From the NCBI GenBank assembly GCA_902799245.1, contig CADBZY010000003.1, positions 1-64,000 on the forward strand: DNA of 64,000 nt, given 5' to 3'. Under the pieces are notes generated by a model. The model did not search any database, was not told where the DNA came from, and saw only the letters and a list, made by a program, of their open reading frames with translations. A program made the translations under genes and the position numbers. Source of the DNA: an uncultured Ruminococcus sp. GTDB lineage: Bacteria > Bacillota > Clostridia > Oscillospirales > Acutalibacteraceae. Positions 26,645 to 34,647 of this stretch are shown one piece after another. How positions within the stretch are numbered: position 1 is the first letter of the stretch; each line of letters begins with the position of its first letter.

Positions 26645-27496
26645 TTATCTGTTTTCATTCAGATATTGTTGCAGGTCTTCCATCTTCGCCGTACAGTCGG
26701 CTGCTCCGAGGTCATAAATCGCCTGGAGCTTCTTCGTGTCGCGTTCGATGTGCTTGACCTTGACCGTGCGCGAAGGACGAATGACGAATATCTTTCCCTG
26801 CTTTTCCAGTTCGATGATCTTTTCCACACAGGCGTTGTACTCGTCGGGACGGCTGTTGATCCTCTCGGCTGCCTTGGGATACCTTTTGCCGTAAACCAGA
26901 TTGGCCAGACGCGGATTGGTCTTTCCCTTCCGGTACTCGATCGGGCGTGTCAGCACGACAATGACTTTATCGCAGCCCATTTCGATGCACTTTTCAACGG
27001 GGATGCTGTCAGCCACTCCGCCGTCGAGGTATTTTTTACCTTCGTATTCCACGATCTTGGAAACATACGGCATGGCGGCGGTAGCGCGCATTACCTCTAT
27101 CTGCTTGAAGCAGTCGGTGATTTTGATATACTCCGCCTCTCCCGTTTCGACGTTGGTGACAGTGGCGTAAAAATCTATCCCGGACGCTTCAAACGCCGCT
27201 TCGTCAAAAACATCCAGCTTGGACGGCAGATCGTAATAGGCAAATTGCTTATTGATGATATTTCCCGTGGTCATCAGGGAACGAATTCCCATGTAGCTTC
27301 CCGAAGGCGCGTATTTCTTGTTGTAGCGCAGCGCCCTGCCGCGCTGTCCGGAGGCGAAATTCACTCCGAACAGTACCCCTGCCGATGTACCTATCGCCGT
27401 ATCGGCTTTTATGCCGTTGTCCATAAGCGTATCCAGCACGCCTGCGGTGTAAAGCCCACGCATGGCGCCGCCTTCGAGAACAAGTCCGATTTTCAT
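26645..27496 (-). CDS. Patatin-like phospholipase
   Basis: A 283-residue cytoplasmic acyl hydrolase. The oxyanion-hole motif EGGAMRG (residues 8-14), the nucleophile elbow GTSAG (Ser near 43) and the catalytic Asp in DGGVADSIPV (near 158) form the Ser-Asp dyad. The C-terminal ~100 residues match the extension found in the YjjU/RssA-like patatins of Firmicutes. No signal peptide. It is monocistronic with its own terminator and lies downstream of and parallel to metY. The lipid substrate cannot be inferred. Confidence 0.9.
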   Translation of the reverse strand: MKIGLVLEGGAMRGLYTAGVLDTLMDNGIKADTAIGTSAGVLFGVNFASGQRGRALRYNKKYAPSGSYMGIRSLMTTGNIINKQFAYYDLPSKLDVFDEAAFEASGIDFYATVTNVETGEAEYIKITDCFKQIEVMRATAAMPYVSKIVEYEGKKYLDGGVADSIPVEKCIEMGCDKVIVVLTRPIEYRKGKTNPRLANLVYGKRYPKAAERINSRPDEYNACVEKIIELEKQGKIFVIRPSRTVKVKHIERDTKKLQAIYDLGAADCTAKMEDLQQYLNENR

Positions 27497-27551
27497 ATGT
27501 CAGTTCCTTTCCTTACAATCTTTTTCTGCTTTTCAATGCTTCATTGTTTCA

Positions 27552-27589
27552 AAAAATGCCCGTGCAACGCTTTCTGCACAGGCATTTTT
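27552..27589 (-). terminator. Terminator of metY (bidirectional)
   Basis: AAAAATGCCCGTGCA and TGCACAGGCATTTTT are nearly perfect complements around a 7-nt loop, with T tracts in both directions. Confidence 0.9.
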
Positions 27590-27627
27590 ATATTTTAACC
27601 AATCAGTAGTATCACTGATTTCATCGA

Positions 27628-28908
27628 CTATTTCGTCGCTGCGTCAAGCGCCTGGTCTATGTCGGCGATGATGTCCTCTACATCCTCTATGCCGACCGAG
27701 AAGCGGATGAGGTCGGGCGATACGCCGCATTCTTCAAGCTCCTTGTCGTTGAGCTGACGGTGGGTGGTGCTGGCCGGATGAAGCACACAGGTGCGGGCAT
27801 CTGCCACATGGGTGACAATCGCAGCGAGTTGCAGCGAATCCATGAATTTCGTCGCAGCCTCTCTGCCGCCCTTCACGCCGAAGGATACTACCCCGCAGGT
27901 GCCGTTCGGCATGTATTTTTTGGCAATCTCATAATATTTGCTGCCGGGCAGTCCGGGGAAATTCACCCACGCCACGCGCTCGTCGTTAGCCAGGAATTCA
28001 GCTACCGCCTGGGCGTTCTGACAGTGACGCGGCATTCTCAGGTGAAGCGTTTCCAGTCCGAGATTGAGCAGGAACGCGTTCTGCGGTGCCATCATAGCGC
28101 CCATGTCACGCATGAGATGCACTCTGATCTTGGCACCGTATGCCGCCGGGCCGAAGTGATCGGCATAGACAACGCCGTGATATGTCTCGTCCGGCTCGGT
28201 GAACATGGGATACTTGCCGTTTCTCCAGTCAAACTTGCCGCTGTCCACCACAACGCCGCCGAGTGCGCAGGCGTGACCGTCCATGTATTTGCTGGTGGAA
28301 TGTACCACTACGTCCGCGCCGAATTCAATCGGACGGCAGTTGATCGCTGTCGGGAAGGTGTTGTCCACTACGACCGGCACGCCGTGTGAATGTGCGGCGT
28401 TCACCCATTTTTCCAGATCCAGCACGGTGAGAGCGGGATTGGAGAGCATCTCGGTAAAGACGCATCTTGTGTTGTCCTTGAAGAGCTTATTGATCTCCTC
28501 GAGGGGAGCGTCCGGGTCGATGAAGTCCACTTCCAGCCCCATGTCGCGCAGCGTCTTGTTGAAGAGATTGAATGTGCCGCCGTAAATGGCAGAAGAGCTG
28601 ATGAGGTGGTCGCCGGCCTTGCAGATATTCAGCACGGAATACATAGAAGCCGCCTGACCCGAGCTGGTAAGAATCGCCATTACGCCGCCTTCGAGGTCGG
28701 CAATCTTCTTCTCCACCGCGTCAACGGTGGGATTCGCAAGGCGTGTGTAGAAAAAGCCGTTTTCTTCAAGATCAAAGAGCTTTGCCATCTGCACGGAGGA
28801 ATCGTATTTGTATGTAGTGCTCTGCGCGATCGGCAGCACTCTCGGTTCGCCGTTTTTGGGGCTGTAGCCCGACTGGACGCATTTTGTCGCTATTTTGAAC
28901 TGACTCAT
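27628..28908 (-). CDS. metY: O-acetylhomoserine sulfhydrylase
   Basis: A PLP enzyme (426 residues) of the Cys/Met metabolism family that makes homocysteine from O-acetylhomoserine and sulfide. TKCVQSGYSPKNGEPRVLPIAQSTTY at the start, FFYTRLANPTVDAVEKKIADLEGG, TSSGQAA, VVVDNTFPTA and the PLP Lys in VVHSTSKYMDGH (near residue 209) are typical of MetY rather than of cystathionine synthases. RBS GGGAG. The gene has its own promoter and terminator. The short leader has no room for a SAM or T-box riboswitch, so methionine control, if any, works differently here. Confidence 0.94.
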   Translation of the reverse strand: MSQFKIATKCVQSGYSPKNGEPRVLPIAQSTTYKYDSSVQMAKLFDLEENGFFYTRLANPTVDAVEKKIADLEGGVMAILTSSGQAASMYSVLNICKAGDHLISSSAIYGGTFNLFNKTLRDMGLEVDFIDPDAPLEEINKLFKDNTRCVFTEMLSNPALTVLDLEKWVNAAHSHGVPVVVDNTFPTAINCRPIEFGADVVVHSTSKYMDGHACALGGVVVDSGKFDWRNGKYPMFTEPDETYHGVVYADHFGPAAYGAKIRVHLMRDMGAMMAPQNAFLLNLGLETLHLRMPRHCQNAQAVAEFLANDERVAWVNFPGLPGSKYYEIAKKYMPNGTCGVVSFGVKGGREAATKFMDSLQLAAIVTHVADARTCVLHPASTTHRQLNDKELEECGVSPDLIRFSVGIEDVEDIIADIDQALDAATK

Positions 28909-28960
28909 ATCAATTATCTCCCTTTATGAAATATTGGAATTCAGAAATTGAACAGATAAA

Positions 28961-28989
28961 ATTATACCATACATTCATCCTAAAATCAA
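28961..28989 (-). promoter_or_regulatory. Promoter of metY
   Basis: On the minus strand TTGATT (28989-28984), 17 bp, TATAAT (28966-28961). The leader is about 45 nt. Confidence 0.8.
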
Positions 28990-29046
28990 GGGAAATGAAC
29001 ATAATCCCGATAAATTGATTTTCCGTTGTTTTTTATTTTTTCTTTA

Positions 29047-29075
29047 TTGACTATCGAAAACGGCTGTGTTAGAAT
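29047..29075 (+). promoter_or_regulatory. Promoter of the SUKH-like gene
   Basis: TTGACT 29047-29052, a 17-bp spacer and TAGAAT 29070-29075. It rules out an in-frame GTG at 29066 as the start, because transcription would begin later. Confidence 0.7.
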
Positions 29076-29116
29076 ATCTTCATGTATCTTTATTTACAAA
29101 GGATATGATCAAGAAT

Positions 29117-29656
29117 ATGACTCCCGCTGATTTTGCAAAGAAATGGGAACGATCGGAAATTAACAGATTCAAGCTTTCCTCTCCGCTGGCGGAAGGATTA
29201 AGCATCGCTTCACAGTCCGCGCTGAAAGAATACGGACTGCCGTCGGAGGCCGAGCCTTGGCTGAGCTTCCGGGAATTTGACCAGGATGACGTTGAGGAAT
29301 TCTTCCCGGACGGGGATGCAACCGCAGACTATTTTCCTGTGGGACAGCTTGCGAACGGAAGCCTGATCTGCTTCGATAAGCAGACCGATCAGATCGTGAT
29401 AATCGAAAGAGATGCCCCTGACGATTTATGGATTCTCAATTCCTCACTGGAAGCATTGTATGAGAGTCTTGTGATATTTGACGACTTTATCTCCGAGGTA
29501 AACATCCGCAATCCGAGATACGCGATAGATTACAAAATACCCCAAGGAATGCTGACAAAGCTCAAGGACAGACTGACCGCCTGCGATCCGGTGGCAATGG
29601 CGGCCAAAGGCTACTGGCACTGCGAGCTTGGAGTGCTTGACGACAGTTCCCTTTGA
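29117..29656 (+). CDS. SUKH/SMI1-KNR4-like protein, possible orphan immunity protein
   Basis: A 179-residue soluble protein from ATG 29117 (MTPADFAKKW); ATG 29105 is also possible but sits 1 nt from AAAGGA. The central part (LPSEAEPWLSFREF...VGQLANGSLICFDKQTDQIVIIERD...DLWILNSSLEALYESLVIF) has the strand pattern and the NSSLE helix start of the SUKH superfamily, whose members mostly protect against polymorphic nuclease toxins. No toxin gene, secretion gene or related immunity gene adjoins it: metY is divergent and a VanW gene follows. It may be a solitary resistance gene or have another role. Confidence 0.6.
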   Translation: MTPADFAKKWERSEINRFKLSSPLAEGLSIASQSALKEYGLPSEAEPWLSFREFDQDDVEEFFPDGDATADYFPVGQLANGSLICFDKQTDQIVIIERDAPDDLWILNSSLEALYESLVIFDDFISEVNIRNPRYAIDYKIPQGMLTKLKDRLTACDPVAMAAKGYWHCELGVLDDSSL

Positions 29657-29702
29657 ATCCGGAAATACAATATCTAATTCATAAAGCCGGTGTTTATTTG
29701 AT

Positions 29703-31292
29703 ATGAGTGCAAATTACAGATACGCAAGAAATAACCGCAATGTGCCGCAGGTAGATCAGAAAGGCTGCGCCATACAGCTTTACTCCGGGATTGGAATAGT
29801 GCTTCTCGTGATTATCGGATCGATCTATTATGCCTTCGCCGTCCTGCTTTTCCCCATGGAAGTGCGCAATTCCATGCCCTATATGACGCAGGAAACGATA
29901 GCGCTTTCCATGCAGCCGGCTGTCTCGCAGAGTCTTGCCGACCGACGCTTCACCCTGAAAATTGACAACAAGGAAAAGGAATTCAGACTCGGGGATTTTG
30001 AATTCACCGCTTCTCCCTTTGAGGACGGTCATTCGGAAGAAATCACCTACAAAGACGACAAGGGCAAGGAAAAGACAAAGACTGTCACCACCAAAGGGAA
30101 TCTCTGTTTCAACGAAACCGCCGTGCATGACTTTATCTATAACTTGGCCAAGGAATACGGCACTCCCATGATCAAGCCGAAATACAAGATACAAGGCGAC
30201 AAAATGACGGTATATAAAGGCTCGGACGGTGTCGGAATAGATTATGACACCCTTATCAACACCATATTCGACCGAATCAAGGCAGACGATTACAGTCCCA
30301 TACAGACCAAAGTAGTCACACTGACAACCCCTCCGGTGGATATTGACAAAATTTACGCCGAAGTCAGGTGCGAGCCGTCGAGCGCTTCCGTCAAAGAGGA
30401 CTCCGCGGGCAATCCGAAATTCACCGCCGACGTCATCGGCAAGGACTTCGACCTTGAAGCGGCGCGCAATACGATTGAATCACAGTCAAAAAAGAGCAAA
30501 TGGACCATAGACCTGACCCTCACCTACCCTGAGGTCAGCCTTAAGCAGGTACGCGCTCCCTACTGTCTCGATGTGCTCTCCACCTGCACCACTTCCTACA
30601 AGGGTTCATCCACCGAACGCATCAATAATGTTGAACGCGCCGCGGACAATATCAACACCTATGGCGATTTCACCGACGGCTACATTATGCAGCCCGGAGA
30701 CGAATTTTCCTTTAACAACATCGTCGGACAGCGCACCGAGAAAAACGGATTCATGAAGGCGCCCGTCTACCTTTCATCCGGCTCAAGCGAAGATTACGGA
30801 GGCGGCATCTGCCAGGTTTCCACCACGATCTACTGTGCCGCGCTCTACGCCAATTTGAAGATAACCGAGAGGCACAATCACATTTATGTCATTCACTACT
30901 GGCCGACTGCCGGATGTGATTCGACGGTTGACTGGGGACACCTTGATTTCAGGTTCCGCAACAATAAGGAATATCCCATCAAGATCAAGCTGTCATACGA
31001 AAACAGAAAGCTGACCGCGACCATCACCGGCACGAAGGACGGCATAACCGCGAAATTTGAAAGGGAAATAGAAAACGAAGTCCCGTTCAATACCGTTTAC
31101 AAACATCCCAATGCCGATAATCCGGAAGGCAAAATAAGCGGAGGGGACAAGGGCAAAACCATCCGGGTATGGAAGTATGTCTACCAGGATGGCAAGCTGA
31201 TAGAAAAGAAAAAAATTTCCTACGACAAATACAAGCCCCTCACCAAAACGATCTACACCAATCATCTCCCCGAGGGTGCTGAATACAGCTGA
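29703..31292 (+). CDS. VanW-family protein with peptidoglycan-binding-type repeat and G5-like tail
   Basis: A 529-residue membrane-anchored extracellular protein. One helix near residues 25-48 acts as a signal anchor. A YoaR-type N-terminal region follows (repeats with TLKIDNKEKEFRL near 80 and DFDLEAARNTI near 250). The VanW domain is at ~285-440 (CTTSYKGSSTERINNVERAADNIN is split around 290; key pieces are GDEFSFNNIVGQRT and GGGICQVSTTIYCAAL). The C-terminal ~60 residues resemble a G5 domain. VanW occurs in some glycopeptide-resistance clusters, but most family members, as here, lie outside them. The function is unproven, though cell-wall contact is likely. No van genes are nearby. Confidence 0.85.
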   Translation: MSANYRYARNNRNVPQVDQKGCAIQLYSGIGIVLLVIIGSIYYAFAVLLFPMEVRNSMPYMTQETIALSMQPAVSQSLADRRFTLKIDNKEKEFRLGDFEFTASPFEDGHSEEITYKDDKGKEKTKTVTTKGNLCFNETAVHDFIYNLAKEYGTPMIKPKYKIQGDKMTVYKGSDGVGIDYDTLINTIFDRIKADDYSPIQTKVVTLTTPPVDIDKIYAEVRCEPSSASVKEDSAGNPKFTADVIGKDFDLEAARNTIESQSKKSKWTIDLTLTYPEVSLKQVRAPYCLDVLSTCTTSYKGSSTERINNVERAADNINTYGDFTDGYIMQPGDEFSFNNIVGQRTEKNGFMKAPVYLSSGSSEDYGGGICQVSTTIYCAALYANLKITERHNHIYVIHYWPTAGCDSTVDWGHLDFRFRNNKEYPIKIKLSYENRKLTATITGTKDGITAKFEREIENEVPFNTVYKHPNADNPEGKISGGDKGKTIRVWKYVYQDGKLIEKKKISYDKYKPLTKTIYTNHLPEGAEYS

Positions 31293-31296
31293 TCCA

Positions 31297-32124
31297 TCAG
31301 AACAGCTTCATGATCTCGGTGGGATGCAGATGCGGCTGCATCGCACCGTTGACCGCCGCCGCGATGAACCGTGCCGCACGATCAGTCAGCAGGTCTATTT
31401 CACGCGGCGTTATCATCATGTTTCCGCCACATTCATTCCTGTCCTCCGGGCGAAGTTCCGCCACTGTCGGCACTCCCATGGAGATGACCCTGGTACCCAG
31501 GTATGCGCTGTCAATGCAAGGGCGGTCGTTTCCGACCCCTGAGCCGGGAGAAATGCCGGTGTCACAGATCTGCAATGTGCGCCCGAGACGGGAAAGACTG
31601 CGCGCCGCCATCGCGTCTATGACGATGACCGCCGATGGCTTCAACCCCTCACACAGCCACTTGATATGCTCGGCCGCCTCTACGCCGGTCTGTCCCAGCA
31701 CTCCCGGCGCGATCACAACCGTCATTCGCAACGGGGCAAGACCGCACTTCTCGGCAAGCTCGCCTGAAATGTGACGGGTCGCCAGTATTCGCCCTGCTGC
31801 TTTCGGCCCGATGGAATCAGGCGTTATCGAAGCATTTCCAAGACCGGCGGCAAGCACACATCCGTGCTCCGGCAGCAGTTCCCGCAGAATATCGGCCGCC
31901 GCCTCGAAACACTCGTCAGGCTCAAAGGCAGCGTCGGAAAAGGGCAGCATCTCAAGGGTATAATACTTTCCCTGCGGCTTTCCTACAAGCTGCTCTGCCG
32001 CGCTGTCGCTTATCACGGTGCGTGTTATCGTCACTCCGTTTTGAACGTTTACCTCTGACTTCACTCCGCTTTGTTCATCGGCACCTTCGGCAAGCTCAAT
32101 GGTCAAATCCGTGCGGTAATTCAT
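31297..32124 (-). CDS. gpr: Spore germination protease GPR
   Basis: A 275-residue member of the A25 aspartic protease family that degrades small acid-soluble spore proteins on germination. The N-terminal NYRTDLTIELAE includes the propeptide type of sequence, and the core motifs GLGNASITPDSIGP, TRHI, APGVLGQTGVEAAE, VIVIDAMAARS, DTGISPGSGVGN and GVPTVA are all present. It is shorter than the Bacillus enzyme (about 370), as in many Clostridia. It is strong evidence that the organism forms spores. The RBS AAAGGAG precedes ATG. A sequence TGAATA about 60 bp upstream could be part of a forespore sigma-G/F promoter, but its -10 partner is poor. The gene is convergent with vanW and separated from it by only a few bases. 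Confidence 0.95.
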   Translation of the reverse strand: MNYRTDLTIELAEGADEQSGVKSEVNVQNGVTITRTVISDSAAEQLVGKPQGKYYTLEMLPFSDAAFEPDECFEAAADILRELLPEHGCVLAAGLGNASITPDSIGPKAAGRILATRHISGELAEKCGLAPLRMTVVIAPGVLGQTGVEAAEHIKWLCEGLKPSAVIVIDAMAARSLSRLGRTLQICDTGISPGSGVGNDRPCIDSAYLGTRVISMGVPTVAELRPEDRNECGGNMMITPREIDLLTDRAARFIAAAVNGAMQPHLHPTEIMKLF

Positions 32125-32288
32125 TTTTCATCGTCTCCTTTGATGGGTTTACTGCGTAATATCTTTTTCGGTATATTCATTCTTCCCTCAATTAACGCAA
32201 ATATACATAATTTAACCCAATGATTTCATGATAGATATGTACAATTATCACATTACTGTATAATTTTTGAAAAAAATAAAAAAATATC

Positions 32289-32317
32289 TTGCAATTTAAC
32301 TTGATTCATGTTAAAAT
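32289..32317 (+). promoter_or_regulatory. Promoter of rpsT
   Basis: TTGCAA 32289-32294, a 17-bp spacer and TAAAAT 32312-32317. The leader is short (~32 nt). Confidence 0.75.
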
Positions 32318-32356
32318 TTATTTATGCGACTGAACCCGAATAAGGAGGTGTTTATT

Positions 32357-32617
32357 GTGCCCAATATTAAGTCCGCAAAGAAGAGAGTGCTTGTTTCCGC
32401 AAGCAAGACCGCCCGCAACAAGGCTGTCAAGTCCAATCTCAAAACCACCATCAAAAAGGCTGAGGCATCGATCGCAGAGGGCGGCGACAGCCGTGAAGCT
32501 ATCCGTCTCGCCATCAAGAGAATCGACCAGGCTCAGGCAAAGGGCATTCTCCACAAGAATACCGCCGCAAGAAGAAAGTCCAAGCTCGTCCGCAAGCTCA
32601 ACAACGCAAACGCGTAA
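32357..32617 (+). CDS. rpsT: Ribosomal protein S20
   Basis: An 86-residue, strongly basic helical protein that binds 16S rRNA in the 30S subunit. It starts at GTG 32357, seven bases after the near-perfect ribosome site AAGGAGGTG. The mature N-terminus PNIKSAKKRVLVSASKTARN is the universal S20 opening, and the C-terminus HKNTAARRKSKLVRKLN is also conserved. An upstream in-frame ATG would add 11 non-homologous residues and lacks a site. In many Firmicutes rpsT lies next to gpr, as here. Confidence 0.97.
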   Translation: MPNIKSAKKRVLVSASKTARNKAVKSNLKTTIKKAEASIAEGGDSREAIRLAIKRIDQAQAKGILHKNTAARRKSKLVRKLNNANA

Positions 32618-32703
32618 TCAGGCTAAGCAGCAGAGACATTTATTCTTACCGCGCTGTTTTTGCAGATGTAAAAATTCGGCAATATTGGTGTTATTGCCGT
32701 CAG

Positions 32704-32749
32704 AAGTGAAGCGATAAAGCAGACTGTGTGCTGCCGAGTTGCTTCGCTT
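32704..32749 (+). terminator. Terminator of rpsT
   Basis: AAGTGAAGC (32704-32712) and GCTTCGCTT (32741-32749) pair around an inner GCAG/CTGC stem, followed by TTATTTTTTATTT. A separate 8-bp hairpin (32677-32699) precedes it. Confidence 0.85.
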
Positions 32750-32792
32750 TTATTTTTTATTTGAATGTTGTGTAAATTGTACCAAATAGCAA

Positions 32793-32946
32793 TTGACAAA
32801 ATGAGAAATTACGTGTAAAATAAATGTTGGTGAATTGTAATTCCCCTGCGAATTATAGTAACAGTATTGCCGGCTCTGACTCGTGGGGCTGCTGCCGGTA
32901 TCATTTGCTTTCACTGTGATATTATTATTTTAGGAGTGTTATTATT
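32793..32946 (+). promoter_or_regulatory. Promoter and structured leader of the small membrane protein
   Basis: TTGACA 32793-32798, 17 bp, TAAAAT 32816-32821, then an untranslated leader of about 119 nt before the AGGAG site at 32932-32936. The leader holds short paired segments, including TGCCGGC near 32865-32872 with GCCGGTA near 32894-32900. No known riboswitch class is recognised. Confidence 0.6.
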
Positions 32947-33111
32947 ATGGAGAAAAAACATGAATTAAGCCTTTGGACCATCATCGGCATGATCGCGGCC
33001 GTCGCTGCCGTAGTCGCATCCATCACAACCGCCATGATCATCATCAAGAAGAAGGAAAAGGAAAAGGAAGACCGCGAGCTTCAGGATTATCTCGATTATT
33101 CCATCCAGTAA
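32947..33111 (+). CDS. 54-residue single-pass membrane protein, unknown
   Basis: A small open frame with a proper AGGAG site 10 bp before ATG, its own consensus promoter and its own terminator, so it is very likely a real gene despite its size. The sequence has a short polar start (MEKKHELS), one hydrophobic helix (residues 9-33, rich in Ile, Ala and Val), a Lys/Glu-rich stretch (KKKEKEKEDRE) and an acidic-aromatic tail (LQDYLDYSIQ). A cytoplasmic tail with N-out topology is expected from the charges. No family is recognised. It may be a small accessory subunit or stress peptide. Confidence 0.8.
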   Translation: MEKKHELSLWTIIGMIAAVAAVVASITTAMIIIKKKEKEKEDRELQDYLDYSIQ

Positions 33112-33165
33112 TCCACCCATGAGCCGCGTTTTCCCGACCGGAAGCAGTCATTATTATCCGAGAAT

Positions 33166-33210
33166 AAACGGCGGGATTTGTCAAGTTGGCCCGGCAGATT
33201 CCCGCCGTTT
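33166..33210 (+). terminator. Terminator of the small membrane protein
   Basis: AAACGGCGGGA and TCCCGCCGTTT are perfect complements, followed by GTTTTGTTTA. It lies 40 bp ahead of the response regulator. Confidence 0.88.
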
Positions 33211-33249
33211 GTTTTGTTTATAAACGTAAAACAGGCAGGTGACAGCATA

Positions 33250-33933
33250 ATGAGCAAAATATTGATCATTGAGGACAGCGCCGACATCAACGCGCTTCTC
33301 GCCGAAACGCTCCTTTCGGCGGGGTATGAGACGGAATCTGCTTTTGAGGGCATCAGCGGTCAGAAGGCAGCACTCTCGGGACGGCACGACCTCATTATTA
33401 CGGACATTATGCTGCCGTATATCAGCGGTGACGAGATACTTCGCAAACTGCGTGAGAGAAGCAATATTCCGGTAATCGTCATTTCCGCCAAGGACACAGT
33501 CAGCACCAAAATCGACCTGCTCAAAATGGGCGCGGACGACTACATCACCAAGCCATTCGATTTGGGTGAGGTTGTCGCTCGTGTGGAAAACGCACTCAGG
33601 CGATCCGGAGGCTTTGCCTCTTCACAGACAATCCAGCTGCGATACAAGGATATAGAGCTTGACTGCTCGGACATGCGCGTAACGGTCGGCGGCAGAGAGG
33701 TCAAATGCACCGCCAAGGAAACGCAGATACTTGAAATGCTGCTGCGCAATCCCGACAAAGTATTCACTAAAGCCAATATCTACGAATCCGTGTGGCATGA
33801 GGATTATCTTGGCGACGACAACGCTGTCAAGACACACATCAGCAATCTGCGCAGCAAGCTGGAAAAACTCAGCCCGGGCAATCAGTACATCGAGACTGTC
33901 TGGGGTCTCGGTTACAGACTTTATAAAAACTAA
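33250..33933 (+). CDS. OmpR-family response regulator (orphan)
   Basis: A 227-residue two-domain regulator starting at ATG 33250 after AGGTGA. The receiver domain (1-~120) has the acidic pair ED at 7-8, the phosphoacceptor Asp in LIITDIMLPY (near 50), Ser/Thr in VISA and Lys in ITKPFD. The C-terminal winged-helix domain (~130-227) has ETQILEMLLRNPDKVFTKANIYESVW and the wing TVWGLGYRLYKN. It is 20 bp ahead of the Imm42-like gene. No histidine kinase is encoded next to it or elsewhere in the window, so its signal is unknown. Confidence 0.93.
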   Translation: MSKILIIEDSADINALLAETLLSAGYETESAFEGISGQKAALSGRHDLIITDIMLPYISGDEILRKLRERSNIPVIVISAKDTVSTKIDLLKMGADDYITKPFDLGEVVARVENALRRSGGFASSQTIQLRYKDIELDCSDMRVTVGGREVKCTAKETQILEMLLRNPDKVFTKANIYESVWHEDYLGDDNAVKTHISNLRSKLEKLSPGNQYIETVWGLGYRLYKN

Positions 33934-33953
33934 CGAATAGAGATGAAGATGAA

Positions 33954-34484
33954 ATGATAGCGGGAAATCCCGATACCTTTGCAGTTATCACCGAAAAGGT
34001 TGCAAACTGGCGAACCGACAGCAGAGTCAGCGGAATGTTGCATGTGTGCATCAACGGAGTGGCCTATCCGCGCAAGCCACGCGCCACGGATGTTGAAAAC
34101 GACATAATCCGCCTGTATGACGAGCAGACCTCCGCTTTTTCCCACCCGAAGGTCAGCCGAAAGCTGTATGACATGAAGGGGAAAAAGCTCTTTAAGCGTT
34201 TGAGAGAAATGCGCTTTCCGCAGTATTATTCCTCCGACAAAGCCGCTGATGAGGATCGCCGATTCGACGCGGTGTTCATCGGGCCGGCCACAGCAGGGTA
34301 TCATGTCTTTGTGGTCAGCGACGGTGCCAACGTCCGTCTGCTGATCGGCAGACGCAAAAAGAGAAAGCGCGGCGGAAAACTCCGTTATATCGACGACATA
34401 ACGATCACGGCGGAGGAATACCAGCGCACTGTCAGCAGGCTCTACCTTTTTTACAAAGGTATTCTGGATGCGCCCGCAGAATAA
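33954..34484 (+). CDS. Imm42-like protein of unknown function
   Basis: A 176-residue soluble protein. Its opening, GNPDTFAVITEKVANWR...GMLHVCINGVAYPRKPRATD, recalls the Imm42 immunity family (a GxPxxFA start, a conserved Trp and a central INGxxYP). I am not certain of this. The C-terminal half is basic (IGRRKKRKRGGKLR near 140) and contains no recognised motif. It lies 20 bp after the response regulator on the same strand and ends at its own terminator, so the two are probably cotranscribed. No toxin gene is visible. Alternatively it is an uncharacterised partner of the regulator. Confidence 0.5.
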   Translation: MIAGNPDTFAVITEKVANWRTDSRVSGMLHVCINGVAYPRKPRATDVENDIIRLYDEQTSAFSHPKVSRKLYDMKGKKLFKRLREMRFPQYYSSDKAADEDRRFDAVFIGPATAGYHVFVVSDGANVRLLIGRRKKRKRGGKLRYIDDITITAEEYQRTVSRLYLFYKGILDAPAE

Positions 34485-34522
34485 TCCGGTTTTTTCATAA
34501 AAAATTCATAATATCAAAAACA

Positions 34523-34566
34523 CCCGTATTTTCGCGTTTTTATTTCAAAATATGCGGAAATACGGG
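34523..34566 (+). terminator. Terminator after the Imm42-like gene
   Basis: CCCGTATTT (34523-34531) and AAATACGGG (34558-34566), followed by CTTTTTTT. Confidence 0.85.
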
Positions 34567-34588
34567 CTTTTTTGGAGTCACCTGCCAT

Positions 34589-34617
34589 TTGCATTCGGGA
34601 AAAATATGTGCTATAAT
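34589..34617 (+). promoter_or_regulatory. Promoter of dnaD-dnaI
   Basis: TTGCAT 34589-34594, a 17-bp spacer and TATAAT 34612-34617. Confidence 0.78.
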
Positions 34618-34647
34618 GTTATTCCGTCGGATGAGGGAAAGGAGAAG

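Noticed and set aside
26546-27598. 350-codon plus-strand frame over the patatin gene
   Set aside because: Antisense to a motif-complete gene and contains its terminator.
28909-28960. SAM riboswitch or T-box ahead of metY
   Set aside because: The leader is only about 45 nt and lacks the known conserved blocks.
29066-29116. Upstream GTG start for the SUKH-like gene
   Set aside because: It lies inside the predicted promoter, before the transcription start.
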